Counted from the first letter of the stretch, positions 8,443 through 17,317 are shown. The stretch: 64,000 nucleotides of DNA from Acidobacteriota bacterium (GCA_016700075.1 CP065000.1:1860001-1924000), one strand, 5' to 3'. Numbers and translations: made by a program. Notes: generated from the letters alone by a model not told the origin.

Positions 8443-10113
8443 CTAAACAGCGGAGCGCCGACGATAAACTTGCGGGTCGATCTCGGCAAAGATGTTATCG
8501 CGCATTTCGATCTCGACCAGCAGCTCCAGTTGTTGATCGGACAGTTCGTTGCCGCCGCCCACATGCATTTCCAGCATCTCGGAGATCATATTGAAACGCT
8601 GAATGTGCGACTGAAAACGGCGTGATGAATACTGCACCGTGGTTCCCTGATAGATCTGGAACGCCCAGTCGGAGGACTGTGCCAGGAGGAGCTCGCGGGC
8701 AAGTTGTTTGAGTATCCGGTCAGTGGTTATGCCGTCAGGGGAGTTTGGCTCCTGAATATCGCCGGCGTCAGCATCACGCGAAAACGCGTCACTCAAACCC
8801 GTCATCCGGCGTTCGGCATCGTGCTGATACGGATACATCCACGAATTATTTTCGTTGATCCAGACCTTGTAATAGCCGTTCTCGCCCCAGCTCGAGGCCG
8901 TCGGCTGCTGCACCTGTATCGGCAGACCGGAATCGAGAAGATCGCCGGGCGTGATGCATTCGATCTCGTTCTGATCGAAATGGATCTTCTTGAAAAAGAA
9001 ATCCAGGAACTGCGGCCCTTCGAACCACCAATGCCCATAAAGCTCTGCATCATAAGGCGAAACCACCAGCGGCGGATGGCCCTCGAAAGTCTGCCGCAGT
9101 GCGATCGCCTGGCGAATGCGTTCGCCGATGAAATGGCTGGCGTTCTCAGCAGCCTTTTCGCGTGCTAGCGCCGGAATGTACGGCTGCTTCATCTGCTGCG
9201 GAACATCGCGGCCCGTGATGCGGTGATATTTCAGCCCGAGGTGACGGCGTTCGCCGTCCGAATGCAGATGCGGCCGCAGGAATTCCATCGGAGCGTCCCA
9301 GCCGATGTCGCGGTAAAACTCACGATAAACGTCGTTCCCCGGATAGCCGATCTCAGCGGACCAGACCTGTTGGCTTGTTTCCACGTCGCGTGCGAAAACG
9401 GCGGTTCCGTTCGGACACACGACCGGAGCATGGACGCCGTAACGCGGCCGCGGATCGCCGTAGAGAATGGCGTGCGTATCTGAAATGAAGTATTCGATAC
9501 CGGCTTCTTTCAGCAGGTCTTCGACGCCGGGCTCATAGGCGCACTCCGCCAGCCAGATGCCCCTCGGCCGCCGGCCGAAATGCTTTTTGTAATTCGTAAC
9601 CGCAATTTCTATTTGTGCACGGCGGGATTCGTAAGTCGATATCAGCGGCAGAAAACCGTGAGTCGCACAGCATGTGATGATCTCGATCACGCCTTCGTCC
9701 TGCAGCTCTCGGAAGGCATTGACCAAATTTCGGCCATAACGATCATTCCACAGGTGCAGCGACGCGGTCAGGTTATCGACATACATCTTCGCAGCGTCGT
9801 GGAATTCGCGGTCGTTTGTACGCGTGCGGTGTTCTTCCTTTTCGGCGAGTTCGATCAGGTTTTCCAGATGCCGCGTGTAGCGTTCCTGCAGCAGCGGATC
9901 GGCCAGCATTTCGCACAGCGGCGGAGAGACGTTCATCGCCAGACGCGGTGTCGCACCGGCCTCGTGCAGCGACTGAAAAATAAAGATCAGCGGCAGATAG
10001 ACCTCGGTTATCGCCTCGTAAAGCCAGTCTTCTTCCAGAAATTCGGGATATTCGGGGTGCCTGACGAACGGCAGGTGTGCGTGGAGAATAAGGCTGAAAT
10101 AACCGCTCGGCAT
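8443..10113 (-). CDS. GH57 family 1,4-alpha-glucan branching enzyme (DUF1957)
   Basis: This 556-residue protein begins with the GH57 motif LILHAHLPFVRHPE (His11, His13). The nucleophile motif is GIWLAECAYEPG (Glu190) and the acid/base motif SPYDAELYGHWW (Asp355), both conserved as in the Thermus and Thermococcus branching enzymes. A C-terminal helical DUF1957-type region follows (SSDWAFQIYQGTTVQYS). It would form alpha-1,6 branches in glycogen. It lies between the DUF4912 gene and ino1 on the same strand, and a malQ gene lies 7 kb away. It is not the GH13 GlgB type. Confidence 0.9.
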   Translation of the reverse strand: MPSGYFSLILHAHLPFVRHPEYPEFLEEDWLYEAITEVYLPLIFIFQSLHEAGATPRLAMNVSPPLCEMLADPLLQERYTRHLENLIELAEKEEHRTRTNDREFHDAAKMYVDNLTASLHLWNDRYGRNLVNAFRELQDEGVIEIITCCATHGFLPLISTYESRRAQIEIAVTNYKKHFGRRPRGIWLAECAYEPGVEDLLKEAGIEYFISDTHAILYGDPRPRYGVHAPVVCPNGTAVFARDVETSQQVWSAEIGYPGNDVYREFYRDIGWDAPMEFLRPHLHSDGERRHLGLKYHRITGRDVPQQMKQPYIPALAREKAAENASHFIGERIRQAIALRQTFEGHPPLVVSPYDAELYGHWWFEGPQFLDFFFKKIHFDQNEIECITPGDLLDSGLPIQVQQPTASSWGENGYYKVWINENNSWMYPYQHDAERRMTGLSDAFSRDADAGDIQEPNSPDGITTDRILKQLARELLLAQSSDWAFQIYQGTTVQYSSRRFQSHIQRFNMISEMLEMHVGGGNELSDQQLELLVEIEMRDNIFAEIDPQVYRRRSAV

Positions 10114-10136
10114 TAGCGATATATTAGAACACGATG

Positions 10137-10189
10137 AACAGGATAGACAGGATGCAACTTAATATCCTGCTTATCCTGTCCATCCTGTT
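10137..10189. repeat. Long inverted repeat built of ATCCTG units
   Basis: Left arm 10137-10153 and right arm 10173-10189 are inverse copies matching at 16 of 17 positions, with a 19-base loop. The arms consist of repeated ACAGGAT/ATCCTGT units of about nine bases. The element lies between the DUF4912 stop and the branching-enzyme start. It looks like a dispersed intergenic repeat and could form a strong hairpin that separates expression of the two genes. Confidence 0.75.
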
Positions 10190-10198
10190 TGAATTCTG

Positions 10199-11506
10199 CT
10201 AGCGCCCGATCGAGTGCGAACTCACCGGATTGTATCGCGGCGAATAACTCGTTTTTGCCGACAACTTTCTCTTCTTCAACTGTTTTGGAAAATGCACGAG
10301 GCTCGCGCCGTAAACGGCTGACGAGAATTCCTCCTCGGTCCATTCGCTTTCGTCGATGTCGAAATATTCGCCAAGTGCTTTCCGCGCATTTTCGGCGGCG
10401 AGGTTTTCGGCATTTTCCTGCAGGATCGCGAAAAGTGACGGTCCAACGCGCCAGCGAAGCTCCTCAAGCGTGCGTCCCGCGGCGATGGCGATCATCGCGA
10501 AACGGATATCCTCGGCGGTGATGCCGTTCAGGGCGAATTCGCTTGTATCGACGAACTGCGAGAAAGCGATCTGCGTCGCGTTGTCCGCGGTGACCGGATC
10601 ATCGCCGGCAAGCGCGACGTCGTAAGCGTCGCGCGTAAAGCCGGACATATCGAGCACCTCGGCGAATTTGTTCGCCGATACTGTCCATTTCGCGTCGCTC
10701 GCGGGCCGCGGGCTGGGGCTGCGTCGGGGCGTCGTGACGGAGTTTGAATACAGAATGCGAAAATACGGACGATTGACTGCGTAAAACCCCAGTTCAGCCT
10801 CATATTCGCCGTCGGGCTCGACATTGAACCACCAATTGCCCTCGGCATCGCACGGAAATATTTCTTCTGTATCCCGTTTCAGGTCCTTAAGTTTAAGGAC
10901 AAGACGATAGCTGCCGAGGTCTTCGCCGAATATCGCACGCAGACGCTGCCACGGATTTTCGCGTATTGACCAATAGAAATATAGCCGCGTCGGCGACTGC
11001 ATCAACAGCTGCGCACGGTTCTCGCGTTCGAGGTCCGGCAGTTCTACATTTGCCAACGCCTTGAACACGGGCGAGAGTTCGACCTCAGGCTCCTTGCGGG
11101 CAATTTCCGCCGTTGCGTCAACGACGGCGGTTTCCTCGGCCACAGCGACAGCCGAAACGGCCTTTGGCTCTGCCTTTTTGCGGACCGCAGTATTACGCTT
11201 CTTTGGAACCGCTTTAGCCTCGATAGTTTCAGCAACCGCTGTCTCTACCTTTTTCTTGCGAACTGCTCGCTTTTTGACCGGCGAACTCTCAACCGCCGGC
11301 TCGGCGAATGCATCGGCAGCGACAACAACGGGCTCAGCGAGTGCCTTTTTGACGCGAGGCTTTTTCGGCGCGGGTTTCCTAGGATCCGCCGCCTTTACTT
11401 CGACCGCATCTACGACCTCGGCAAAAGGATCGATCTGCGTCTCAACAGTTGATTTTACGGCCTTTCGCGTCGGTGTTCTCTTCTTTTTCTTTTCCTCTGT
11501 CGCCAT
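10199..11506 (-). CDS. DUF4912 domain-containing protein with Lys/Ala-rich N-terminus
   Basis: This 435-residue protein has a basic, low-complexity N-terminal third (residues 1-145, rich in Lys, Ala, Val and Pro, with KKKKRTPTRK and many KKR runs). A DUF4912 domain follows, beginning around SPTRLYFYWSIRENPWQRL (171-189) and with WWFNVEPDGEYEAELGFY. The C-terminal part has no domain I recognise. The start is supported by AGGTGAG upstream. It is upstream of the GH57 branching enzyme on the same strand, so a link to glucan metabolism is plausible. The function is unknown. Confidence 0.75.
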   Translation of the reverse strand: MATEEKKKKRTPTRKAVKSTVETQIDPFAEVVDAVEVKAADPRKPAPKKPRVKKALAEPVVVAADAFAEPAVESSPVKKRAVRKKKVETAVAETIEAKAVPKKRNTAVRKKAEPKAVSAVAVAEETAVVDATAEIARKEPEVELSPVFKALANVELPDLERENRAQLLMQSPTRLYFYWSIRENPWQRLRAIFGEDLGSYRLVLKLKDLKRDTEEIFPCDAEGNWWFNVEPDGEYEAELGFYAVNRPYFRILYSNSVTTPRRSPSPRPASDAKWTVSANKFAEVLDMSGFTRDAYDVALAGDDPVTADNATQIAFSQFVDTSEFALNGITAEDIRFAMIAIAAGRTLEELRWRVGPSLFAILQENAENLAAENARKALGEYFDIDESEWTEEEFSSAVYGASLVHFPKQLKKRKLSAKTSYSPRYNPVSSHSIGR

Positions 11507-11679
11507 AACTCACCTTTCGGCAAACTAACAGTATGCGATTTTTAGGCATTGAGTTACAACCCTTACGACCTACCTGTAACGTTCACTTAACCTTTGCCAT
11601 AGGCCTCTGCCGCCCGAAGAGGTTTATGTTCCTTCAAGAAAAACGTGTTAGGATAAGGTGGTTTTTGAGTGAAAAGACT

Positions 11680-12441
11680 ATGAGATATTGCCCGAAATGC
11701 AACGCCCGCTTCGACGAAGAGATAATCAAATACTGCACTATCGACGGCACAGAGTTGATCGAAGAGCCGAATTTCATCGATGCTGCGGACGATGACCTCG
11801 GGCAGGAGACCGTTATTCGGCCGCGGCCGGACAGCACGGCTTCGCAGCCGCGAGAGCGCATCGTTGTCCCCACGGAACAACAGTACCGCGAACAGAACGT
11901 CCGACAGGCACAGCAGCGGTCGTATTATCCGCCGCCGCCTCCGCCCAATACGACAAAAACCGTAGTGCTGACCGTCATCGGCACGCTTGCTGCAGTTGGC
12001 TTGGGTGCTTTGCTTTTTTGGCTCTTTCAGGGTTCGCCTGCGACAAATCTCAACGTGAACACGAACGCTAATCTGGCGAATCAGAATACTAATCTGAATA
12101 CGAACCTGGCATTTGATTCCAATTTCAATTTCAACGCAAACCTGAACACCAACTATAATTTGCCGCCGCTGAACTTGAACTTGAATCTGAACACCAACGC
12201 GAATATGCGGCCGTCGCCGACAGCTACACCTTCGCCAAAGCCGAGCCCGACGCCGACCCCGCGGCCATCGCCGATAGAGGACGACTCGCCGGACCCGACA
12301 CCGAACCGCACTCCGACACCGAACCGCACTCCGGCAGCGAACCGTCCGCCCGCGAACAGCGCAGCTCCGGCAGGTACGCCCAGAACAGGCCCGCGTCCGC
12401 CTGCGGGGGCAGCGAACAGGCCTGGCGACGGAAGAAAATAG
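11680..12441 (+). CDS. Zinc-ribbon membrane protein with Asn-rich repeat region
   Basis: ATG 11680 is chosen because it puts the zinc-ribbon at the N-terminus (MRYCPKCNARFDEE, then YCTIDGTEL); the frame is open further upstream but carries no homology-like sequence. The 253-residue protein has a Cys-x2-Cys...Cys ribbon, a Gln/Pro-rich linker, one transmembrane helix (about 108-132, VVLTVIGTLAAVGLGALLFW), then a long Asn/Leu/Thr repeat (NTNANLANQNTNLNTN-like) and a Pro/Thr tail. Similar architectures are frequent in Acidobacteriota. The function is unknown. Confidence 0.65.
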   Translation: MRYCPKCNARFDEEIIKYCTIDGTELIEEPNFIDAADDDLGQETVIRPRPDSTASQPRERIVVPTEQQYREQNVRQAQQRSYYPPPPPPNTTKTVVLTVIGTLAAVGLGALLFWLFQGSPATNLNVNTNANLANQNTNLNTNLAFDSNFNFNANLNTNYNLPPLNLNLNLNTNANMRPSPTATPSPKPSPTPTPRPSPIEDDSPDPTPNRTPTPNRTPAANRPPANSAAPAGTPRTGPRPPAGAANRPGDGRK

Positions 12442-12447
12442 TTTCCT

Positions 12448-13821
12448 TTATCTTAGATCTAATGCAGCTTCGACCGCTTTTCGCGGATCGACGACGCCCC
12501 AACCTTGCCTGTCGACCTCGTAATGCGGCAACCTCTCGGCTGTCGAAATTAGGATCTTTTTCACTTGCGACGGCGTCAGATCGGAATTAGCCTCGAGCAT
12601 CTGCGCGACGATCGACGAAACGATAGGTGCCGAGAACGAAGTGCCGTCAACGTATTTGTAGTGTTTCGTGATGACGTTCTCGCGGCGGAGCTTCAGCGTA
12701 ATGATCTGGCGAATGCTGTGGACAGGCCTATCGAAAGCAGCGTCGAGTTCCGGGTCGATGCCGGAGTTTTCGGCAATGATCCGGTGAAGTTCGTCATCAT
12801 CACTTTTGTCCAGCGAGTCAAGCAATTCTGCCTGTGCTGAGGTTGGTGTGTTCGGCAATATCGGGGCCGGCACCCAGATCGATGAGGCGATGACCTCTGG
12901 CTTTTGAAGGCCGTCGATGGTCGGGCCGTAAGACGATCGGTACATGCCGCGGCGTGCACGGTTTATGGAGTTGTTGTCATCGAGACCGCCGACCGCTATG
13001 CACGACGGAGCGCTCGCAGGCGGCACTACGGGATGGCCGGGCTCATGGCCCGCATTGCCGACAGCACAGACGACTGTAATGCCCGCGGCGGAACATTCCT
13101 CAACGAGCTGTGACAGAGGATCGTGCAGATAACTTTGTTCGTCGTCCCCGCCGGCCGAGATATTTACGACGCGTATATTGAACCGCTCGCGATTGTCATA
13201 AACCCACTGCAGCCCTTCGCGGATATTTTCGTCAGTGATACGGCCGGTCCTCGCCAGCTTGATCAGAACCACGTCAGCTTCTGACGCGATGCCTCGATAA
13301 AAGCCGTTCGACAGTGAACCATTGCCGGCAGCTACGACCGAGGTCATCATGCCGTGCCAGCTGGCGACGTCGGGCTGGAACAGCGACGTCAGGTCGCCGT
13401 CGTCATGGAGCATGTTGCGGTAAGCGAGGATGCGGTTGACCGGCGTGGTCAGATCGACGTGCGGATAAAAGCCTGAATCGAGAAATGCGATGGTCACGCC
13501 GCGTCCCGTAAAGCGCTCGTCAGCGTCGAGCCGGAGCGGTGTCGAAAGAACGTGCGATCCGTCCTTCTGCATCGCGGCCTCTTTGATGATCTGTTCTTTC
13601 GCTCGTTCAAAAAGCCGAACGCATCGCGAACATACCGCCTCAAAATTGTGCGTATCCGGAGCGTTTGCACGCACGAGTTTTTCCAGATCGTTTGAAAGGG
13701 CCGCCAGCGGAATGTATTCATCGTCGGAACCGCGTGCGCAGACCGGGCACGACCGCTCGCCGGCGGCAATATCGGCCTGGGTCCTTTCGCGAAACGGAAC
13801 TACGTTCTCCCTGGGGGTCAT
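12448..13821 (-). CDS. S8 subtilisin-like peptidase with N-terminal Cys pairs, no signal peptide
   Basis: This 457-residue subtilase has a complete triad: Asp115 (AFLDSGFYPH), His156 (ASWHGMMTS) and Ser395 (DGTSFSAPI), with oxyanion Asn256 (AVGNAG). The N-terminus has no hydrophobic signal but carries two Cys pairs, CPVC (25-28) and CSRC (64-67), that could bind zinc. An inserted acidic segment (about 320-365) separates the oxyanion and Ser regions. Most S8 peptidases are secreted; this one looks cytoplasmic. It is convergent with the zinc-ribbon membrane gene, six bases apart. Confidence 0.85.
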   Translation of the reverse strand: MTPRENVVPFRERTQADIAAGERSCPVCARGSDDEYIPLAALSNDLEKLVRANAPDTHNFEAVCSRCVRLFERAKEQIIKEAAMQKDGSHVLSTPLRLDADERFTGRGVTIAFLDSGFYPHVDLTTPVNRILAYRNMLHDDGDLTSLFQPDVASWHGMMTSVVAAGNGSLSNGFYRGIASEADVVLIKLARTGRITDENIREGLQWVYDNRERFNIRVVNISAGGDDEQSYLHDPLSQLVEECSAAGITVVCAVGNAGHEPGHPVVPPASAPSCIAVGGLDDNNSINRARRGMYRSSYGPTIDGLQKPEVIASSIWVPAPILPNTPTSAQAELLDSLDKSDDDELHRIIAENSGIDPELDAAFDRPVHSIRQIITLKLRRENVITKHYKYVDGTSFSAPIVSSIVAQMLEANSDLTPSQVKKILISTAERLPHYEVDRQGWGVVDPRKAVEAALDLR

Positions 13822-13871
13822 CGTCGGATTTTAAGTTTTCCACATGGCACGTTTAAAATCAATGATCGTAA

Positions 13872-14657
13872 ATGGCACGAAAGACAATAGGTTTGGCGTT
13901 GTCCGGCGGCGGAGCCAGAGGCTTTTCGCAGGTCGGCGTTCTGAGAGCATTGGCGGCGAACGGAATTGTGCCTGATATGGTCGCAGGTACATCTGCAGGA
14001 TCGGCCCTCGGAGCATTTGTCGCGGCGGGAATGACTGTAGATGAAATTACAGGGCTTACGGCGGAAATGAAGTGGAGTTCTGCGGTGCGGCCGGTAGTTT
14101 CGCCAATGGGCTTCTTCTCGAATCAACCGCTCGGCACATTTATGCGAAAAAATCTTCCTGTCAGCGAGATCAGTGAACTAAAGCTGCCCTATGCCGCTGT
14201 CGCCTTTGATATCGTCAGCGGTGAAGAGGTCGTCATCAGCAGGGGTGACATCGCCGAGGCCGTTCGAGCGAGTTGTGCGGTGCCGGGAATTTTTACACCG
14301 GTGCGGACAAGAGACGGCAAGGTATTGGTTGACGGCGGCGTGACATCGATCATGCCCGTCGATCAGGTGCGGGCGATGGGAGCGGACATTGTGATCGGCG
14401 TCGATCTGGTCAGCTGCGGAGCTTCTTTCAGGGCAGATCCCAAAACAGCGGTCGGCGTGATGATCCGCTCAGCCCTGACCCTGTTGCGCACATCCGCTCT
14501 CGAGCAGCGTCTGCGAGCGGACATCGTTATCGATCCCGCGATCGCCCATATCCGGCCGGACCAGCTAAAACGAAAGCAGGAGCTGATGGAACTCGGAGAG
14601 GCGGCCGCTCTGGAAAGAATCGAAGAAATAAAAGCTATGGCCGGCGAAAGCGTTTGA
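13872..14657 (+). CDS. Patatin-like phospholipase family protein (RssA-like)
   Basis: This 261-residue protein has all patatin signatures: the oxyanion motif SGGGARG (11-17), nucleophile elbow GTSAGS (Ser41) and the Asp of the Ser-Asp dyad in LVDGG (Asp154). Members hydrolyse acyl ester bonds of phospholipids or other lipids. Length and compactness match the bacterial RssA/YlbK group. No signal peptide is seen, so it is probably cytoplasmic or membrane-peripheral. It is divergent from the subtilase gene with a 50-base shared upstream region. Confidence 0.9.
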   Translation: MARKTIGLALSGGGARGFSQVGVLRALAANGIVPDMVAGTSAGSALGAFVAAGMTVDEITGLTAEMKWSSAVRPVVSPMGFFSNQPLGTFMRKNLPVSEISELKLPYAAVAFDIVSGEEVVISRGDIAEAVRASCAVPGIFTPVRTRDGKVLVDGGVTSIMPVDQVRAMGADIVIGVDLVSCGASFRADPKTAVGVMIRSALTLLRTSALEQRLRADIVIDPAIAHIRPDQLKRKQELMELGEAAALERIEEIKAMAGESV

Positions 14658-15117
14658 CAGAGGATGGTGCCGGTTTGGGTGTGAGCGTGTTTTTCGCAGC
14701 ACCGTTGATCGTGAAAGGCAGATCTTCGGACCGAACGCCGTTCACAAAGAGATCGACACGATATTTGCCCGGCGTCCATCTGCCTTGGGGCCTGCCCGTG
14801 AAATTGACCCTGGTTTCGCCTCGTTTGGTCGTGTAGCTGGCATTAAGGACCTTGCTGTTTGCCCGCACGCCTTTGACATCAACCGCGATGAGTTCCATTT
14901 TTACGGTCACCACCTCATCCGTATCGAGCATTATCACGCAGTATATCGGAATGTCATCAGTATCGAACTCGTTTGCAGCCTCGCCTGCAGTGCCGTCGCC
15001 GTTATCCTTGGCGAGATACGCCTCCGCAATGCCGCCAAAGCCGGCCGGTGCTCCTGCCGGCGGAAACAATATGCTCAAGCCCGAAACGATCAGCAATAGA
15101 ACAGAACCCAAGGTCAT
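14635..15117 (-). CDS. Secreted hypothetical protein, beta-rich
   Basis: The 160-residue product starts with a hydrophobic segment (residues 1-22, TLGSVLLLIVSGLSILFP) that looks like a signal peptide or anchor. The remainder alternates short polar and hydrophobic strands, with VKMELIAVDVKGV, VNFTGRPQGRWTPGKYRVDLFVNG. The tail is basic and Pro-rich (TPKPAPSSVKRFRRP). This fits a small extracytoplasmic beta-sandwich protein. I do not recognise a family. The last 23 bases overlap the convergent patatin gene. Confidence 0.6.
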   Translation of the reverse strand: MTLGSVLLLIVSGLSILFPPAGAPAGFGGIAEAYLAKDNGDGTAGEAANEFDTDDIPIYCVIMLDTDEVVTVKMELIAVDVKGVRANSKVLNASYTTKRGETRVNFTGRPQGRWTPGKYRVDLFVNGVRSEDLPFTINGAAKNTLTPKPAPSSVKRFRRP

Positions 15118-15146
15118 TCAATTGCTAAGAGTTGTGTGATGCGGAT

Positions 15147-16460
15147 TTAGTTGCTTTGGCCGGACGAGATAATTTTTGCGAATGAACCTGCTGAAAGAAG
15201 CTGCATCGAGATGCCGGTCAGCGCCTCGGCCTCGGCTTGGGTCAGAGCGCCGAAGTTCACAGCACGGACGAAATGATTGAGCATTCCCTGTCCTGTAGCT
15301 TCATCGTCGAAAACGTCGCCGGCCAGAGTTGCTTGCGCGGCTTTGTCCACAAAACGACGCAGTCGTTCAGCCGTTTCGCCGATGTTCTCCAAAAAAAACG
15401 AATAAACAGACGCGAGCCGGGCAGGGATCTGAGCCGGATGCAGGTCCCAGCCTTGGTAAATGCCGCTCTCCAGAGCCGCTCGGCAATGCCGAAAATGCAG
15501 CCGCCACGCATCGTGAATGACACGGCGATTCTCTTCGATCTGTTCGTCTGTGAGTTCGCCGGCGCGATGCGGCCCGATCGGCATAATGTTCGTTGCACCG
15601 TCTGAGATCCAGATGCCCGCGGGAGCGGAAAGCTGCATTATCTGTCTGGCGGTATCGCACAGCGGATGCAGCAGATGCTGCTGCTCCGCAGTAACGCCGA
15701 ATTCGGCAAGATAGTCCCACGCGCCGAAATGCAGTCCGCGGCATCTGCCGCCGCATGCATCTACAAGCTCGGGCAACGCAAATCGGCCGTCATCAGCAAC
15801 GAGCGATCTTCGTGTTTCGACCATCAACTCGATCTTGATCGAACCCTTTTCAAAACCGAGACGGTCCTCAAGTGCATCCAACGTCGCAGCCAGCACCTGC
15901 GGCTGACTTGGGTGCGTGACCTTCGGCAGCGTAACGACGAAGTTTGAGGGGAGCATCGATCCGGCGTCAACGAGCGCGGTCAGATACAGGTCGAGCGTCC
16001 GCAGCGACCGGCGTCGTGCTTCGCCCGCGAGCGACTTTATTCGAATGCCGAAATATTGCGGCAAGGCGTTTTCGGATCGCGCTTTTGCGGTCTCTCTAGC
16101 CGCTGCGACTGCGTGCCCATCTTCTTCTGCATCCGGCCGCGATCCGTATCCGTCCTCGAAATCTGCACGAAGATCATCAATAGCGTCTTTCCGAAGCCTT
16201 TCAGATATTTTGCGATGGACTTCTTCAGCAAGTCGGGTGCTTATCCCAAAGACGGACGTTACCGCTCCGGTATCAGGCAGGTAAGTTTCAAACGCACCTC
16301 GGGTTAGTCGGGCGAGCTTTGCAGGAGTATCAGAGCTGAAAAGGTTAGCGCCGCCGTAAACCGTATGCAGCGGCTGGCCGGTCAAATTGTTGGAATGTTC
16401 AATTCCGCCGAGCTTACCCAGCGATGATGTAAGGAGATCATCCGGGAGTGAAGTTCTCAT
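15147..16460 (-). CDS. DUF6986 family aldolase/citrate-lyase-like protein
   Basis: This 437-residue protein resembles the HpcH/HpaI-citrate lyase TIM-barrel group. It has RADFEDGYGSR, IKIELMVETRRS and GLHFGAWDYLAEFGV, which supply acidic residues suited to a metal and acyl-type substrate. It matches proteins now called DUF6986, sometimes annotated as phosphoenolpyruvate kinase, that are often found beside purine-degradation genes. Here it is the last gene after uraD and uraH, with 27 bases to uraH, so a role late in ureide/glyoxylate metabolism is plausible but unproven. Confidence 0.7.
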   Translation of the reverse strand: MRTSLPDDLLTSSLGKLGGIEHSNNLTGQPLHTVYGGANLFSSDTPAKLARLTRGAFETYLPDTGAVTSVFGISTRLAEEVHRKISERLRKDAIDDLRADFEDGYGSRPDAEEDGHAVAAARETAKARSENALPQYFGIRIKSLAGEARRRSLRTLDLYLTALVDAGSMLPSNFVVTLPKVTHPSQPQVLAATLDALEDRLGFEKGSIKIELMVETRRSLVADDGRFALPELVDACGGRCRGLHFGAWDYLAEFGVTAEQQHLLHPLCDTARQIMQLSAPAGIWISDGATNIMPIGPHRAGELTDEQIEENRRVIHDAWRLHFRHCRAALESGIYQGWDLHPAQIPARLASVYSFFLENIGETAERLRRFVDKAAQATLAGDVFDDEATGQGMLNHFVRAVNFGALTQAEAEALTGISMQLLSAGSFAKIISSGQSN

Positions 16461-16487
16461 ACCGCGGTCGCTATTCGATCCGTGTCA

Positions 16488-16832
16488 TCATGCAGCACGA
16501 AAGGCGGAATAGCCGAAAGGCCCCAGCAGCAGCGGCACATGATATTTCTGCGTCGGATCCTTGACGACAAAGCTGATCGTGATCTGCGGGAAAAAACACT
16601 CCATTTCCCTCAACAAGAAATACGGCCCGATCTCATAGATGAACCGATAGTGTCCGGGCAGAAACGCCTCCGTCACCGACAGCAGATCATCCAGGCTTCC
16701 ATTGGTATCTGTAATACCCTCGGCGATCGCCTGCCATCCTGAAGTATGGGTTTTTCTTTCGAGTACGACCGGTATTCCTACGCCCGGACGGCCATTGGTC
16801 GTATCGATTATATGGGTTGTGATAGCGCTCAT
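16488..16832 (-). CDS. uraH: 5-hydroxyisourate hydrolase homologue with altered active site
   Basis: This 114-residue transthyretin-like protein has the family N-terminus ITTHIIDTTNGRP (His7) and C-terminal block KYHVPLLLGPFGY (His98). 5-Hydroxyisourate hydrolases normally have an active-site Arg in a DGR motif and end in YRGS. Here the first position is Ser46 (TNGSLDD) and the end is FRAA (111-114). Two of the diagnostic features are therefore lost, and hydrolase activity is doubtful. The start overlaps the uraD stop as ATGA, so the pair is translationally coupled. Confidence 0.75.
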   Translation of the reverse strand: MSAITTHIIDTTNGRPGVGIPVVLERKTHTSGWQAIAEGITDTNGSLDDLLSVTEAFLPGHYRFIYEIGPYFLLREMECFFPQITISFVVKDPTQKYHVPLLLGPFGYSAFRAA

Positions 16833-17317
16833 GTTTCCAATAGGGATGAGAGCCTCTTTTCTATCTGTCTGTAATGTCTGACGGCAGCAAAACGCAAGCC
16901 AACATCCGGCTCTGAGCCTGAAATGGCGGGTTCTGATGGGAAACGGTCGACCTTCGCTCCATCCGACTTAACTATAACGCCTTGCTTCGAATTAGCAAAG
17001 GAAGATGTTGGGAGATGCCCGGGATCAGCGGTGAGGACATCATTGATATCTGCAGGGTCCAATGTGATCCAGATCCGGCGGGCCGCCATGAAAAGCTGTT
17101 CCAACATCGGAAAAGGACGTGCCGACGACATGCGTTCTGCCCAAGCGAGCGAACCGCAGCATTGCAGGAACATCTGAACCGCCTCGTCTCGCGATAGGCG
17201 ATTCAGACGATCCAGGTTGCGATAGACCGAAAATTTAGCTTTTCTCTGCAAAGGATTCACGAAAGCGCGTAAGAGGAAAATAACCGATATCGCCTGCCAA
17301 GACAACCGAGGACGCAT
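16829..17317 (-). CDS. uraD: OHCU decarboxylase (UraD) homologue, internally deleted, possibly non-functional
   Basis: Residues 36-97 match UraD (LDRLNRLSRDEAV, CCGSLAWAERMSSARPF, ARRIWITLDPAD). The following AHPRIG-type motif, whose His is catalytic, reads ADPGHL (Asp98). The usual core after the SxEQ motif, about 40 residues, is missing, and the sequence rejoins the family pattern only at LRFAAVRHYRQIEKRLSSLLE (the final RIxxLRLxxLL helix). Other frames do not contain the missing part, so this looks like an in-frame deletion. The N-terminus before residue 34 is also atypical. Coupling to uraH by ATGA is intact. Confidence 0.6.
   Translation of the reverse strand: MRPRLSWQAISVIFLLRAFVNPLQRKAKFSVYRNLDRLNRLSRDEAVQMFLQCCGSLAWAERMSSARPFPMLEQLFMAARRIWITLDPADINDVLTADPGHLPTSSFANSKQGVIVKSDGAKVDRFPSEPAISGSEPDVGLRFAAVRHYRQIEKRLSSLLET

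Noticed and set aside
9580..10116. 178-residue ORF opposite the branching-enzyme gene
   Set aside because: It runs antisense through clear GH57 catalytic motifs and has no family resemblance.
11061..11528. 155-residue ORF of Ala/Ser/Thr repeats
   Set aside because: This is the reverse reading of the low-complexity Lys/Ala region of the DUF4912 protein.
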